From NCBI GenBank assembly GCA_947501615.1, contig CANMWK010000013.1:1-64000 (forward strand): a stretch of DNA of 64,000 nucleotides, given 5' to 3'. Of this stretch, positions 45,139 to 54,068 are shown piece by piece. Below the pieces are notes generated by a model. That model was not told the DNA's origin. It searched no databases and saw nothing but the letters and a program-made list of their open reading frames with translations. The position numbers and the translations under genes are program-made. Position 1 is the first letter of the stretch. Each line of letters starts with the position of its first letter. Source of the DNA: an uncultured Tenacibaculum sp. GTDB taxonomy: Bacteria; Bacteroidota; Bacteroidia; Flavobacteriales; Flavobacteriaceae.

Positions 45139-45146
45139 TACATTTG
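45139..45146 (+). promoter_or_regulatory. Bacteroidota -7 promoter box for idi
   Basis: TACATTTG ending 6 bases before the ATG at 45153; implies a leaderless mRNA. Confidence 0.6.
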
Positions 45147-45152
45147 TAGGAT

Positions 45153-45683
45153 ATGATAGAAAACGTAATTTTAGTTGATGAGCTTGATAATGAAGTTGGA
45201 TTAATGCCTAAGATGGAAGCTCATGAAAAAGCAATGTTACATAGGGCTTTTTCTGTATTTGTTTTTAATAAAAAAAATGAATTAATGCTCCAACAAAGAG
45301 CAAAAGATAAATATCATTCTCCTTTATTATGGACAAATACTTGTTGTTCTCATCAAAGAAAAGGGGAAACAAATATTGAAGCTGGAAAAAGAAGACTACA
45401 AGAAGAAATGGGGTTTTCGTGCGATTTAGAAGAAGTGTTTTCTTTTATTTACAAAGCTCCTTTTGATAATGGACTTACAGAGCATGAATTAGATCATGTA
45501 ATGATTGGATATTATGATGAAGCACCAATAATCAATCCAGAAGAAGTTGAAAATTATAAATGGATGCCTTTAGAAGAAGTAAAAGAGGATATTACAAGAA
45601 ATCCACAGACTTACACAGCATGGTTTAAGATTATTTTTGAGAAATCGTACGAAAAAATAGCAACCTTTAATACAAAAAAATAA
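45153..45683 (+). CDS. idi: Isopentenyl-diphosphate delta-isomerase
   Basis: 176 residues, type I (Nudix fold). It interconverts IPP and DMAPP in isoprenoid synthesis. The catalytic Cys is in WTNTCCSHQ (near residue 67), the Nudix-like helix is EAGKRRLQEEMGFSC, and the metal-site Glu pair is in 'LTEHELDHV'. Its stop overlaps the queD start by one base (TAATG), so idi-queD-manA is one operon. Confidence 0.95.
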   Translation: MIENVILVDELDNEVGLMPKMEAHEKAMLHRAFSVFVFNKKNELMLQQRAKDKYHSPLLWTNTCCSHQRKGETNIEAGKRRLQEEMGFSCDLEEVFSFIYKAPFDNGLTEHELDHVMIGYYDEAPIINPEEVENYKWMPLEEVKEDITRNPQTYTAWFKIIFEKSYEKIATFNTKK

Positions 45684-46096
45684 TGCCAAGAGTAACTGTA
45701 CATAGAAAAGCTCACTTTAATGCCGCACATAGGTTGCATAGAAAAGATTGGTCTGATGAAAAAAATTTCGATGTATTTAACAAATGCAGTAATGTATATT
45801 TTCATGGACATAACTATGAGCTTATTGTATCTTTAACAGGAGAAATAGATAAAAAAACAGGATATGTTTACGATTTAGGGAAATTAAAAACTTTAATTAA
45901 AACTGAAATAGAAGAAGCGTTCGATCATAAAAATCTGAATATTGAAGTTGATGAGTTTAAAGATTTAAACCCAACAGCAGAAAATATTTCAGTAGTGATT
46001 TATAATAAATTGAGAATACATATCCCTAAAAACTTAGATATGGAGATTACACTTTATGAAACTCCTAGAAATTTTGTAACATATTCAGGAAACTAA
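45683..46096 (+). CDS. queD: 6-carboxytetrahydropterin synthase QueD
   Basis: 137 residues. It converts dihydroneopterin triphosphate to 6-carboxytetrahydropterin, the first committed step to queuosine. Zinc His residues are seen in HFNAAHRLH and FHGHNYEL, the catalytic Cys in 'NKCSNVYFHGHN', and a Glu near the end ('LYETPRNFV'). It overlaps idi by one base. QueE (17066) and Tgt (7093) are elsewhere in the window. Confidence 0.94.
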   Translation: MPRVTVHRKAHFNAAHRLHRKDWSDEKNFDVFNKCSNVYFHGHNYELIVSLTGEIDKKTGYVYDLGKLKTLIKTEIEEAFDHKNLNIEVDEFKDLNPTAENISVVIYNKLRIHIPKNLDMEITLYETPRNFVTYSGN

Positions 46097-46109
46097 TTAA
46101 AAATAAAAA

Positions 46110-47084
46110 ATGCCAAACCAGTTTATTAAGTTTACTCCAATATTAAAAGAAAAAATATGGGGAGGAGAGAAGTTAAGACAGTATTTAAATAAAGATTCTA
46201 AAGCTGAAACTTTAGGAGAAAGTTGGGAAATTTCTGATGTTGAAGGAGACACTTCTATAGTGTCTAATGGAAATTTAAAAGGAAAAAATCTAAAAGATCT
46301 TATAAAAAGCTATAAGCAAGATTTAGTAGGAGCTAAAGTATTTGCTCAGTTTGGAGAAAAGTTTCCGTTGTTAATTAAGTTTATAGATGCTAAAACACCG
46401 TTGAGTATACAATTACATCCAAATGATATATTAGCTAAAGAAAGACATAATTCGTTCGGTAAAACGGAAATGTGGTATGTGATGCAAGCTGATGAACAAG
46501 CAAACTTGATTGTTGGTTTTAAAAAAGATAGTACTAAAGAAGAGTATTTAAAACATTTACAAGGTAAGTCTCTCTTAGATATTTTAAATGTAGATGAAGT
46601 TAAAAAAGGAGATGTTTATTTTATTCCAACGGGAAGAATTCATGCGATTGGAGCAGGGGTTTTATTAGCGGAAATTCAACAAACTTCAGATATAACGTAT
46701 CGTATTTACGATTGGGATCGTCAAGATAAAAATGGTAATTACAGAGAATTACATACCGAACTTGCCTTAGATGCTATAGATTATAAAGCAATTCCTAATT
46801 ACAAACAATCCTATGCGCAAGAATTAAATACAGTTTCAGAAATTGTTTCATGTCCTTATTTTACTACCAATATGTTGCCAATACAAGGTAAGTTAAAAGT
46901 GAATCATAGTGATAAAGATAGTTTTGTGATTTATATGTGTGTATCTGGTGAAGTTGAATTTGAATCAGCAGTTTCTAAAGAAAAAATAAAAGCAGGAGAA
47001 ACATTATTAGTCCCTGCACATTTTAAAGAATTTACAATTAATTCGAGCTTAACATCTGAAGTACTAGAGGTGTATATAAGATAA
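46110..47084 (+). CDS. manA: Mannose-6-phosphate isomerase, class I
   Basis: 324 residues. It interconverts mannose-6-phosphate and fructose-6-phosphate. The cupin fold has zinc ligands in 'PLSIQLHPND' and 'KTEMWYV', plus 'GRIHAIGAGVLLAEIQQTSDITYRIYDWDR' with a catalytic Arg. The C-terminal 'VYIR' is as in flavobacterial members. It follows queD after 13 bases and ends with a terminator. Confidence 0.93.
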   Translation: MPNQFIKFTPILKEKIWGGEKLRQYLNKDSKAETLGESWEISDVEGDTSIVSNGNLKGKNLKDLIKSYKQDLVGAKVFAQFGEKFPLLIKFIDAKTPLSIQLHPNDILAKERHNSFGKTEMWYVMQADEQANLIVGFKKDSTKEEYLKHLQGKSLLDILNVDEVKKGDVYFIPTGRIHAIGAGVLLAEIQQTSDITYRIYDWDRQDKNGNYRELHTELALDAIDYKAIPNYKQSYAQELNTVSEIVSCPYFTTNMLPIQGKLKVNHSDKDSFVIYMCVSGEVEFESAVSKEKIKAGETLLVPAHFKEFTINSSLTSEVLEVYIR

Positions 47085-47117
47085 AAAGCCCAAAATCGAA
47101 GTTTTGAGCTTTTTAAA
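47083..47117 (+). terminator. Rho-independent terminator after manA
   Basis: AAAAAGC.CAAAA pairs with TTTTG.GCTTTTT across a loop TCGAA; one mismatch. Confidence 0.7.
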
Positions 47118-47292
47118 CAAACAAACCAAATTAACTTACAAAAGAATTTACTCAAACATAGTCAGATTACTATCAGCGACAAAACCAACTTCATAGTATA
47201 AATGTTAAAGTTTTGGTTTTTTAATATTTTTAAACAGCTATTTTCAGAATATGTAAATATGTATCTTTACCCCATTCTAATGTCCATTTTTT

Positions 47293-48018
47293 ATGAAAAT
47301 TATTGCAATGATTCCTGCCCGATTTAATGCAAGTCGATTCCCAGGAAAGCTAATGAAAGATTTAGGAGGAAAACCAGTTATTTTACGAACTTACGAAAGT
47401 GCCTTATCTACTAAGTTGTTTGATGAAGTTTATGTGGTAACAGATTCCGAAGTGATTTATGATGTTATTGTTAAAGCTAAAGGGAAAGCAATAATGAGTA
47501 AAAAAGAGCACGATTGTGGCTCTGATCGGATAGCTGAAGCTGTAGCAGACTTAGCTGTAGATATTGTAATTAATGTTCAAGGAGATGAACCTTTTATAGA
47601 TGAGATTTCTCTCAGTAAATTGATTGATGTGTTTAAAAACGATGCGCATAAAGAAATCGACTTAGCTTCTCTTAAGGTTAAGATGTCATCATTAGAAGAA
47701 ATAGAAAATCCTAATAATGTAAAAGTAATTACAGATCAGAATAATTTTGCTATCTATTTCTCAAGAGCTGTGATTCCATATCATAGAGATAAAAATTTGA
47801 AAGTATCATACTTTAAACATAAAGGAGTGTATGCCTTTAGAAAAAATGCATTATTAGATTTTTATAATACGCCAATGACTCCTTTAGAAGCGGCAGAAAA
47901 GATTGAAGCTATTCGATATTTGGAAGTAGGAAAAAAAATTAAAATGATAGAAACTTCAGTAGAATCTATTGGGATAGATACACCTGAGGATTTAGAAAAA
48001 GCAAAACAATTATTTTAG
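47293..48018 (+). CDS. kdsB: 3-deoxy-manno-octulosonate cytidylyltransferase
   Basis: 241 residues. KdsB activates Kdo with CTP for lipopolysaccharide core synthesis. The nucleotide-binding start is MIPARFNASRFPGKLM, followed by HDCGSDRIAEA and VNVQGDEPFI. It starts an operon of three genes (HAD hydrolase after one base, acetyltransferase 45 bases on). Confidence 0.95.
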   Translation: MKIIAMIPARFNASRFPGKLMKDLGGKPVILRTYESALSTKLFDEVYVVTDSEVIYDVIVKAKGKAIMSKKEHDCGSDRIAEAVADLAVDIVINVQGDEPFIDEISLSKLIDVFKNDAHKEIDLASLKVKMSSLEEIENPNNVKVITDQNNFAIYFSRAVIPYHRDKNLKVSYFKHKGVYAFRKNALLDFYNTPMTPLEAAEKIEAIRYLEVGKKIKMIETSVESIGIDTPEDLEKAKQLF

Positions 48019-48019
48019 A

Positions 48020-48715
48020 ATGAAGTATAAAAATGTTAAAGTAATAGCTTTTGATGCTGATGATACGCTATGGGTTAATGAAACTTATTTTAGAAATGCA
48101 GAGCATACCTTTGCTTCATTTTTAAATAGCTACGAAACTGAAAATAAAATTCATCAAGAATTATTTAAGAAAGAAATAGATAATTTAGAATTGTACGGAT
48201 ATGGTGTAAAAGGTTTTACGCTTTCTATGATTGAAAGTGCTTTAGAATTATCAAATTTTCAAATATCTCAAAAAGTATTATCTGATATTCTTGATATAGG
48301 GAAAGAAATGTTAGAGAAACCTATTGAATTGTTAGATGGAGTAGAGGAGGTCTTACAAGGTTTACAAGATAAGTATAGGTTAATAGTAGCAACAAAAGGA
48401 GATTTGTTAGATCAACAACGAAAGCTAGAAAAGTCTGGTATTTCACATTATTTTCACCATATAGAAGTAATGAGTGAGAAAAAACAAACTGATTATAAAA
48501 AGATGTTACAACGTTTGGATATTGATCCTTCAGAGTTGTTAATGATAGGTAACTCTTTAAAATCTGATGTATTACCACTTATTGAAATAGGAGCTTCAGC
48601 AATTCATATTCCTTTTCATACCACTTGGGCTCATGAAACAGTAACTAAAGAACAAAAAGCTACTATAAATTATAAAACGCTAGATAATATTAAAGAAGTA
48701 CTAACCTTTTTATAA
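48020..48715 (+). CDS. HAD family hydrolase
   Basis: 231 residues. Motif I AFDADDTLW carries the nucleophile Asp and acid/base Asp, motif II is IVATKGD, the motif III Lys lies in 'KKQTDYKKML', and motif IV is MIGNSLKSDV. It is a phosphatase or related phosphotransferase. It starts one base after kdsB, but KdsC-type Kdo-8-phosphatases have a different cap and length, so the substrate is open. Confidence 0.88.
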   Translation: MKYKNVKVIAFDADDTLWVNETYFRNAEHTFASFLNSYETENKIHQELFKKEIDNLELYGYGVKGFTLSMIESALELSNFQISQKVLSDILDIGKEMLEKPIELLDGVEEVLQGLQDKYRLIVATKGDLLDQQRKLEKSGISHYFHHIEVMSEKKQTDYKKMLQRLDIDPSELLMIGNSLKSDVLPLIEIGASAIHIPFHTTWAHETVTKEQKATINYKTLDNIKEVLTFL

Positions 48716-48760
48716 TAACAGATACTAATAAAGAGAGTTATTACTAAATTTAAGGAATAC

Positions 48761-49390
48761 ATGAAATCGTATTTGGATATTGAACAGTGGAATAGAAAAG
48801 AAATTTTCACACATTTTAGAACCTTAAAGGATCCATCTTTTGCCACAGTAGTACATTTAAATGTAACGAATGTTTATACAATATGTAAAGAATTAAATAT
48901 ATCATTCTTTGCGATGTATTTGTATAAATGTACGAAAGCACTAAATGAAGTAGAAAATTTTAAATATAGAATAGAAGATAATAGAATAGCTATATACGAT
49001 ACAATTCATGCGTCTGCCACAATTTTAAGAAAAGATAATACTTTTGGTTTCTCTTTTATTGAGTATGAAGACAATTTTGAAGCGTTTAATAGCAACTTTC
49101 AAAAAGAAAAGGAACGAATTTTAAATTCTTCTAATTTATTTCCTCCAAAGTATTCTTTAGGGTGTTTTCATTGTTCTGCTTTACCATGGTTTAGTTTTAC
49201 AAGTCATAAAGAACCTGTATCAGGAAACAAAAACGATAGTGTACCTCAATTATCTTTCGGAAAAATTTTTAAAGAAAATAAGAATTGGCTTATGCCAGTA
49301 GGGATTAATGTAAATCATGCTTTAATCGATGGGTATCATGTGGGTAAGTTTTTAGAAAATTTTCAGAAAGGTTTAAATAAAATCGATTAA
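48761..49390 (+). CDS. Chloramphenicol acetyltransferase-like protein (CatA family)
   Basis: 209 residues, about the normal length for type A chloramphenicol acetyltransferases (~220). The catalytic His is kept in NHALIDGYHVGKF (HxxxDG), with the usual HH replaced by NH; 'LPWFSFTSHK' matches the mid-protein motif. Such chromosomal homologues in environmental bacteria need not give resistance. It lies 45 bases after the HAD gene on the same strand. Confidence 0.8.
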   Translation: MKSYLDIEQWNRKEIFTHFRTLKDPSFATVVHLNVTNVYTICKELNISFFAMYLYKCTKALNEVENFKYRIEDNRIAIYDTIHASATILRKDNTFGFSFIEYEDNFEAFNSNFQKEKERILNSSNLFPPKYSLGCFHCSALPWFSFTSHKEPVSGNKNDSVPQLSFGKIFKENKNWLMPVGINVNHALIDGYHVGKFLENFQKGLNKID

Positions 49391-49409
49391 TTTTGTCAAA
49401 AATTTAATT

Positions 49410-49676
49410 ATGGCAAGTATTAAAAACTTAAAAAAAGATATTAATTATACATTAGGAGATATTATTGAAGAATGCTATTTATGGGAGTTAGAAAATCCTG
49501 AAGCAGAAACAGTTAAATCTCAACAAATAATTGATGAAGCTATTGTAGCCTTTGATGGACTATTAGATAAAGTGAATGCTAAAGATGTTGAAAATAAAAA
49601 AACACATTTTAAAGCTATTAGTGTTGAGTTAGAAGAAAAGGTTAAAGCATTAATAGGTAAGGTTAACGAATTATAA
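49410..49676 (+). CDS. Small conserved acidic protein, 88 aa
   Basis: A soluble, helical, acidic protein: MASIKNLKKDINYTLGDIIEECYLWELENPEAE then a helix 'QQIIDEAIVAFDGLLDKV' and an amphipathic C-terminal helix. It resembles a short conserved protein that I have seen in many flavobacteria, function unknown. It is followed by a terminator. Confidence 0.72.
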   Translation: MASIKNLKKDINYTLGDIIEECYLWELENPEAETVKSQQIIDEAIVAFDGLLDKVNAKDVENKKTHFKAISVELEEKVKALIGKVNEL

Positions 49677-49693
49677 AAGCATATTCTAAGTAT

Positions 49694-49729
49694 AAAAACT
49701 CCATTTGTGAATTCAGATGGAGTTTTTTT
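49694..49729 (+). terminator. Rho-independent terminator
   Basis: ACTCCAT/ATGGAGT stem with flanking A and T tracts. Confidence 0.8.
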
Positions 49730-49815
49730 GTTAGTATTTTAACATAAAGATTTTTGTATTTTTTGTATATTTAAAATGTTATAATTCTAAATACCCTAAG
49801 CCTATGCCTAGAGCT

Positions 49816-50004
49816 ATGTTCGAATATACCAAAGTGGTATTACAGAAGGTGAGTTTCAATACAGATCTTTTTTGTAAAGAATTGGAAAAAGCAATAAAAA
49901 GATTATTACCATACGAAGTAGATGAATTAGTAATTTGGCTAAGACAGTATACTGCAAATAAGCCTGAGTTATATGTTTGTATGGGAGTTATTAAAGATAA
50001 TTAA
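49816..50004 (+). CDS. Small conserved protein, 62 aa
   Basis: Helical protein opening MFEYTKVVLQKVSFN and containing LFCKELEKAIKRLLPYEV and 'LVIWLRQYTANKPELYVC'. I recall this short family from flavobacteria; function unknown. ATG 49816 is chosen over the in-frame ATG 49804 (adds MPRA) because MFEYTK is the usual family start. A perfect terminator follows. Confidence 0.7.
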   Translation: MFEYTKVVLQKVSFNTDLFCKELEKAIKRLLPYEVDELVIWLRQYTANKPELYVCMGVIKDN

Positions 50005-50039
50005 AAAAAGAGCTAGTTTTAAAACTAGCTCTTTTTTTT
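50003..50039. terminator. Bidirectional terminator
   Basis: Perfect palindrome built on AAAAGAGCTAGTTTT; serves the small protein (+) and the Spy-like gene (-), which converge here. Confidence 0.9.
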
Positions 50040-50493
50040 AATTCATTCGTCTTCCTCTACGTTCTTTAAATCGTTTAAGCATAGATTTATTAAAACGATG
50101 TTCTAAAACTTCTAGTTGTAAAACTTTTTTTGCAGATAAAAACTCTAAAAGATCATTATGAAAAGCTGTTTTTTTAGCTTCAAGAGAAGATTTTATTTTA
50201 TGAAATAAATCTAAACATTTTTTAGCTTCTTGCTCACTAATTTTTTCTACGCCTCCAGCAGCATTAATTTTGTTTTTTATAGTTTCCTTTTCCTGTTTGA
50301 ATAATTTATGTTTTTCTTTTTCAAACTTATTGTACAAAGGCCAAAATTTTTCAGCTTCATTTTCAGTTAAATCTAATCGTTCTGTGATAAAAGCAATTTT
50401 TTTAGCCTTTATCCTTTTAAATTTATCATTTCTTTGTGCAGTACTTATTAAAGTTGTGAAAAGTAGCAATGTAAAAAGTATTGTTTTTTTCAT
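50038..50493 (-). CDS. Spy/CpxP-like periplasmic protein
   Basis: 151 residues with a signal peptide (MKKTILFTLLLFTTLISTAQ). The mature part is all-helical and charged, with 'AFITERLDLTENEAEKFWPLYNKFEKEK', the LTxxEAxxFWPxY motif of sensor/chaperone proteins next to ECF sigma genes in Bacteroidota. It is the third gene of the sigma/anti-sigma operon and probably senses or buffers envelope stress. Exact role is inference. Confidence 0.82.
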   Translation of the reverse strand: MKKTILFTLLLFTTLISTAQRNDKFKRIKAKKIAFITERLDLTENEAEKFWPLYNKFEKEKHKLFKQEKETIKNKINAAGGVEKISEQEAKKCLDLFHKIKSSLEAKKTAFHNDLLEFLSAKKVLQLEVLEHRFNKSMLKRFKERRGRRMN

Positions 50494-50509
50494 TTTTTAA
50501 AAATTATAA

Positions 50510-51025
50510 TTACTGTATTTCATCAAAAAACGATGAATTATCTATATTATCAATATAATCGTCTATAGTTTCATTTTCAAAGTTAAATGATAATTCATCA
50601 AGGTCTGAAAAATCATTTTCATCAAACAATGTTGCTAGTTCATAGGTGTTTACATCATTCGCTTCAAACCAATCATCTATAGTTATATTAACATCTTTTG
50701 TTTTTGTAAATTGAAAAACAACTAATAATAAAACTGAAGCTGCCGCAACCATTGAACCAAATTGAACGAATCGTTTTCTAAAAGGAATTATCTTACCCTT
50801 TTCTTCTTGTTGAAAATTAACCTTCTTTAATATTTTATTCTCTAAACCATCAAAATAATCTTTAGGAGTTTCAAAACCACATTTTTCAGGTAAATCCTCT
50901 ACCATTAATTTACTCATAAGATCATTTTCCAAATCATTAAAGTAATTGTCTGGCATAGTAAAACTAGTTTTCTTACCAAATTTTTGGTTTAAAGAGTCTT
51001 CGTTATGTTCTTTATTTTGATTCAT
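50510..51025 (-). CDS. Anti-sigma factor-like membrane protein
   Basis: 171 residues with one transmembrane segment in the middle (VQFGSMVAAASVLLLVVFQF, about 87-106). The N-terminal cytoplasmic half is acidic, with the 'FTMPDNYFNDLENDLMSKL'/'FETPKDYFDGLENKILKKV' duplicated motif. The short C-terminus is very acidic. It follows the sigma factor gene by 34 bases, the usual position of an anti-sigma. The Zn-binding HxxxCxxC is absent. Confidence 0.78.
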   Translation of the reverse strand: MNQNKEHNEDSLNQKFGKKTSFTMPDNYFNDLENDLMSKLMVEDLPEKCGFETPKDYFDGLENKILKKVNFQQEEKGKIIPFRKRFVQFGSMVAAASVLLLVVFQFTKTKDVNITIDDWFEANDVNTYELATLFDENDFSDLDELSFNFENETIDDYIDNIDNSSFFDEIQ

Positions 51026-51059
51026 TTCTATTAGTTAGACCTTAGAAATATGATAAGGT

Positions 51060-51605
51060 TTAATTATAATTCTTAATAAATTCTTCAATTTTTTTAACCG
51101 CATGAAAATACGAAGCTTTTAAAGCACCTACTGAAGTATCAAGAATTTCCGATATTTCTTGATATTTCATTTCATCAAAATACTTCATATTAAAAACTAA
51201 TTGTTGTTTTTGAGGTAGTTTTGCAATTGCTTTTTGAAGTATAATTTGAATTTCATCACCAGAAAACCAATGATCACTTGTTAAGGTAGAAACAATTTGT
51301 TGTTTATAATCAGCAATATCTACATTGTTTTGTTTGGCTTTCTTATTGAGAAAGGTTATGGCTTCATTTGTAGCTATTCTATACATCCATGAATATAACT
51401 TACTTTCTCCTTTAAAATTTTGTATGCTTTTAAAAACTTTGATAAATGTATTTTGTAATACATCATCAGTATCATCATGAGATATTACTATTTTTCTAAT
51501 ATGCCAATATAAACGTTCTTTATATTGAGATATCAGATTACGAAATGCAACCTCTTTAGTTGTTGCACTTTGTAATTGAGATACTAATGTAATTTCGTCA
51601 GTCAA
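51060..51605 (-). CDS. ECF RNA polymerase sigma factor
   Basis: 181 residues. Region 2 is 'DDVLQNTFIKVFKSIQNFKGESKLYSWMYRIATNEAITFLNKK'; region 4 is 'LPQKQQLVFNMKYFDEMKYQEISEILDTSVGALKASYFHAVKKI' with a helix-turn-helix. ECF factors direct RNA polymerase to envelope-stress promoters. It heads the sigma/anti-sigma/Spy-like operon reading left. Confidence 0.94.
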   Translation of the reverse strand: MTDEITLVSQLQSATTKEVAFRNLISQYKERLYWHIRKIVISHDDTDDVLQNTFIKVFKSIQNFKGESKLYSWMYRIATNEAITFLNKKAKQNNVDIADYKQQIVSTLTSDHWFSGDEIQIILQKAIAKLPQKQQLVFNMKYFDEMKYQEISEILDTSVGALKASYFHAVKKIEEFIKNYN

Positions 51606-51664
51606 ATGAATTGGTTTTTCATTATGACTTTAAAATTAGTAAAAGGTTTAATTAAAAAAAAGAA

Positions 51665-53104
51665 TTATTTTCTTCTAGAATAACCAAATAAACGTTTTTT
51701 AACAATCATATCCGCGATTCCTGAGGGTAATAATTCTTGCCAACCGTCTTTTCCTTCTTGAATCATCTTTAACACTTCTCTAGAGAAAATAGATAAGATT
51801 TCTGGGTTAAAATCTTCAATATCGACCATTCTACCATTTATCTTAAAGAATTTATAAAGCTCTTTAATTCTAGGGTGTACTTTAAGGTTTTCAGAGTTAA
51901 TATATTCGTTTGTTTTATCATCCTTATATGGGTACATGTATATCTTAAGGTCTTTGTAAAATAATTTTCCAAAAGCTTCTAATATACCACCACTTACATC
52001 ACGATAATATTTTTCATCGAAAATTTGTATTAGGTTATTAACTCCCATGGCTAATGCCATTCTTTCTTTAGTAAATTCACTAAAGTATTCTACTAATCTA
52101 TAATATTCTTGATAATTAGTAATCATTACATTCTGTCCTAAAGAACATAATAATTCTGCTCTATCTAAAAAATCTCTTTCATTAATTTCGCCCTCTGCTC
52201 TTAAATTACTTAAAGTAATCTCAAAAATAAATTGGGTTTTTTCTGGATTTACTTTCTTTTCATTTAAAAATTGCTGTTTAGACTTTTCGTACATATCCAT
52301 ATTCACTTTTGTTACAGGTCTAAAGCTACCACGTAAAGCAAGGATATTTTTTTTATATAACACTTGAGCAGGCAATAAATTGTTACCATCAGGTCCAAAC
52401 ATTACAGCATTTGTCATGCCATTTTTTACTAGTTGTAAACTCATTAAACGATTATCAACATACATAAAACGAGGGCCAGAGAAATTGATCATATCAATTT
52501 CAACCTTATCTTTATCTATATTATCATAGAATGACTTTAAAAGCTCTTTTGGGTTATCATTTAAATAAAAAGCACCATAAATTAAATTTACTCCTAAAGT
52601 ACCTAGTGTTTCTTGTTGTAATCTAGCCTCAGTTTCTTTAAAACGTAAGTGTAGTACAATTTCGTTATAATCCTCTAAAGGATCTAATTGAAAGCGGATA
52701 CCAACCCAACCATGCCCCTTAAATTTCTTAGCGAAATCAATGGTGGTTACAGTATTAGCATAACTAAAAAATAATTTTTCAGGGTGTTTTTGTCGATCTA
52801 AACGATCCTCAATTAAGTTAATTTCATGTCTCAACATTTTTTTTAATCGAGATTCGGTAACATAACGCCTATCATCTTCTATTCCATAAATGGCATCAGA
52901 GAAATCTTTATCATAAGCACTCATTGCCTTTGCAATAGTACCAGAAGCACCACCAGCTCTAAAGAAATTTCTAGCAGTTTCTTGTCCAGCTCCTATTTCT
53001 GCAAAAGTTCCATAAATATTAGCATTTAGGTTTATTCTTAGTGCCTTCATTTTAGAAGTTGGGACACTGCTTATTTTTTGATCCCCTTTTAAGGTTATAG
53101 CCAT
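51665..53104 (-). CDS. Conserved cytoplasmic protein of unknown function, 479 aa
   Basis: A large soluble protein without signal peptide or membrane segment, opening 'MAITLKGDQKISSVPTSKMKALRINLNANIYGTFAEIGAGQETARNFFRAGGASGTIAKAMSAYDK' in family style. It is conserved across Bacteroidota and is sometimes labelled nicotinate-nucleotide adenylyltransferase or TonB-dependent receptor in databases; I see no HxGH motif and no beta-barrel, so I do not support either. It is transcribed leftwards and lies between the sigma operon and the MBL gene. Confidence 0.8.
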   Translation of the reverse strand: MAITLKGDQKISSVPTSKMKALRINLNANIYGTFAEIGAGQETARNFFRAGGASGTIAKAMSAYDKDFSDAIYGIEDDRRYVTESRLKKMLRHEINLIEDRLDRQKHPEKLFFSYANTVTTIDFAKKFKGHGWVGIRFQLDPLEDYNEIVLHLRFKETEARLQQETLGTLGVNLIYGAFYLNDNPKELLKSFYDNIDKDKVEIDMINFSGPRFMYVDNRLMSLQLVKNGMTNAVMFGPDGNNLLPAQVLYKKNILALRGSFRPVTKVNMDMYEKSKQQFLNEKKVNPEKTQFIFEITLSNLRAEGEINERDFLDRAELLCSLGQNVMITNYQEYYRLVEYFSEFTKERMALAMGVNNLIQIFDEKYYRDVSGGILEAFGKLFYKDLKIYMYPYKDDKTNEYINSENLKVHPRIKELYKFFKINGRMVDIEDFNPEILSIFSREVLKMIQEGKDGWQELLPSGIADMIVKKRLFGYSRRK

Positions 53105-53169
53105 TTTAGTCGTTTTTGTTTACATGAACAAATGTACTGAAAATAGAAAGTATCAGTCAATTTTTATCT

Positions 53170-53177
53170 TATTTTTG
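53170..53177 (+). promoter_or_regulatory. Bacteroidota -7 promoter box for the MBL gene
   Basis: TATTTTTG ending 8 bases before ATG 53186; a short or absent leader. Confidence 0.55.
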
Positions 53178-53185
53178 TAGCAATA

Positions 53186-53986
53186 ATGAATAAGATAAAA
53201 CAATTAAAAGTAACGTTTTTAGGTACAGGAACTTCCACAGGTGTTCCTATGATAGGAAGTAAAGGACCTGTTCGGTTCTCTGAAGACAAAAGAGATAAAC
53301 GTTTAAGATCTTCAATAGCAATTTCTTGGCAGGATAATAATGAAGAAATTAGTTATATAATTGATTGTGGTCCAGATTTTCGACAGCAAATGTTATCAGC
53401 CAATATAGATGCTATTAAAGGAATTTTATTTTCACATGAACACGCAGATCATATTGGTGGTTTAGATGATATCAGACCTTACTATTATCAAATGGGGCCA
53501 GTCCCAATTTATAGTGATGAAAGAGTTTTAGCAGCCTTACAAAGAAGATACGAGTATATTTTTACTACAGAAAATAGGTATCCTTCTGCTCCAGAAGTAA
53601 GTTCCAATGTGATTTCTGAAAATGATAGTTTTATACTACATGGAGTTGAGGTTATTCCTATAAGAGTAATGCATGGAGATTTACCGATTTTAGGATATAG
53701 ATTTGGAAATATTGCTTATTTGACAGATGTTAAATCGGTGCCTGAAAAGGAAAAAGAAAAGTTAAAAAACTTAGATGTCTTAATAACAACGGCATTACGT
53801 TTAGATCCTCATAAAACGCATTCAAACTTGGAAGAAGCTTTGGCACTTGTTGAAGAATTGCAACCTAAAAAAGCTTATTTTAGTCATATTAGTGAGTTAT
53901 TAGGTTTTCATGAAGAGGTCGAAAAAACACTTCCAGAAAATATTTTTTTAGCTTATGATGGTTTAGAATTAGAAGTTAAACAATAA
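53186..53986 (+). CDS. MBL-fold metallo-hydrolase
   Basis: 266 residues. The metal motif is SHEHADHIGGLDDIRPY (HxHxDH, about 90-95), with 'GTGTSTGVPMIG' near the start and later His residues in 'MHGDLPILGYRF' and 'FSHISELLGFHEE'. It resembles the PhnP/YycJ-like branch of phosphodiesterases or nucleases. The substrate is unknown. It is convergent with the TonB gene, with a shared terminator. Confidence 0.9.
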   Translation: MNKIKQLKVTFLGTGTSTGVPMIGSKGPVRFSEDKRDKRLRSSIAISWQDNNEEISYIIDCGPDFRQQMLSANIDAIKGILFSHEHADHIGGLDDIRPYYYQMGPVPIYSDERVLAALQRRYEYIFTTENRYPSAPEVSSNVISENDSFILHGVEVIPIRVMHGDLPILGYRFGNIAYLTDVKSVPEKEKEKLKNLDVLITTALRLDPHKTHSNLEEALALVEELQPKKAYFSHISELLGFHEEVEKTLPENIFLAYDGLELEVKQ

Positions 53987-54012
53987 AAGTTAAAAGAAAA
54001 TTAGTAGTATAC

Positions 54013-54050
54013 AAAAAACGACCAACATTTACTGTTGGTCGTTTTACTTT
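54013..54050. terminator. Bidirectional terminator between the MBL and TonB genes
   Basis: 13-pair stem AAAACGACCAACA/TGTTGGTCGTTTT with loop TTTAC. Confidence 0.9.
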
Positions 54051-54068
54051 TATATTTTTGATTTTATC

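Noticed and set aside
51665..53104. Database labels (adenylyltransferase or TonB-dependent receptor) for the 479-aa protein
   Set aside because: No HxGH nucleotidyl motif, no signal peptide and no beta-barrel pattern are visible, so I leave the function open.
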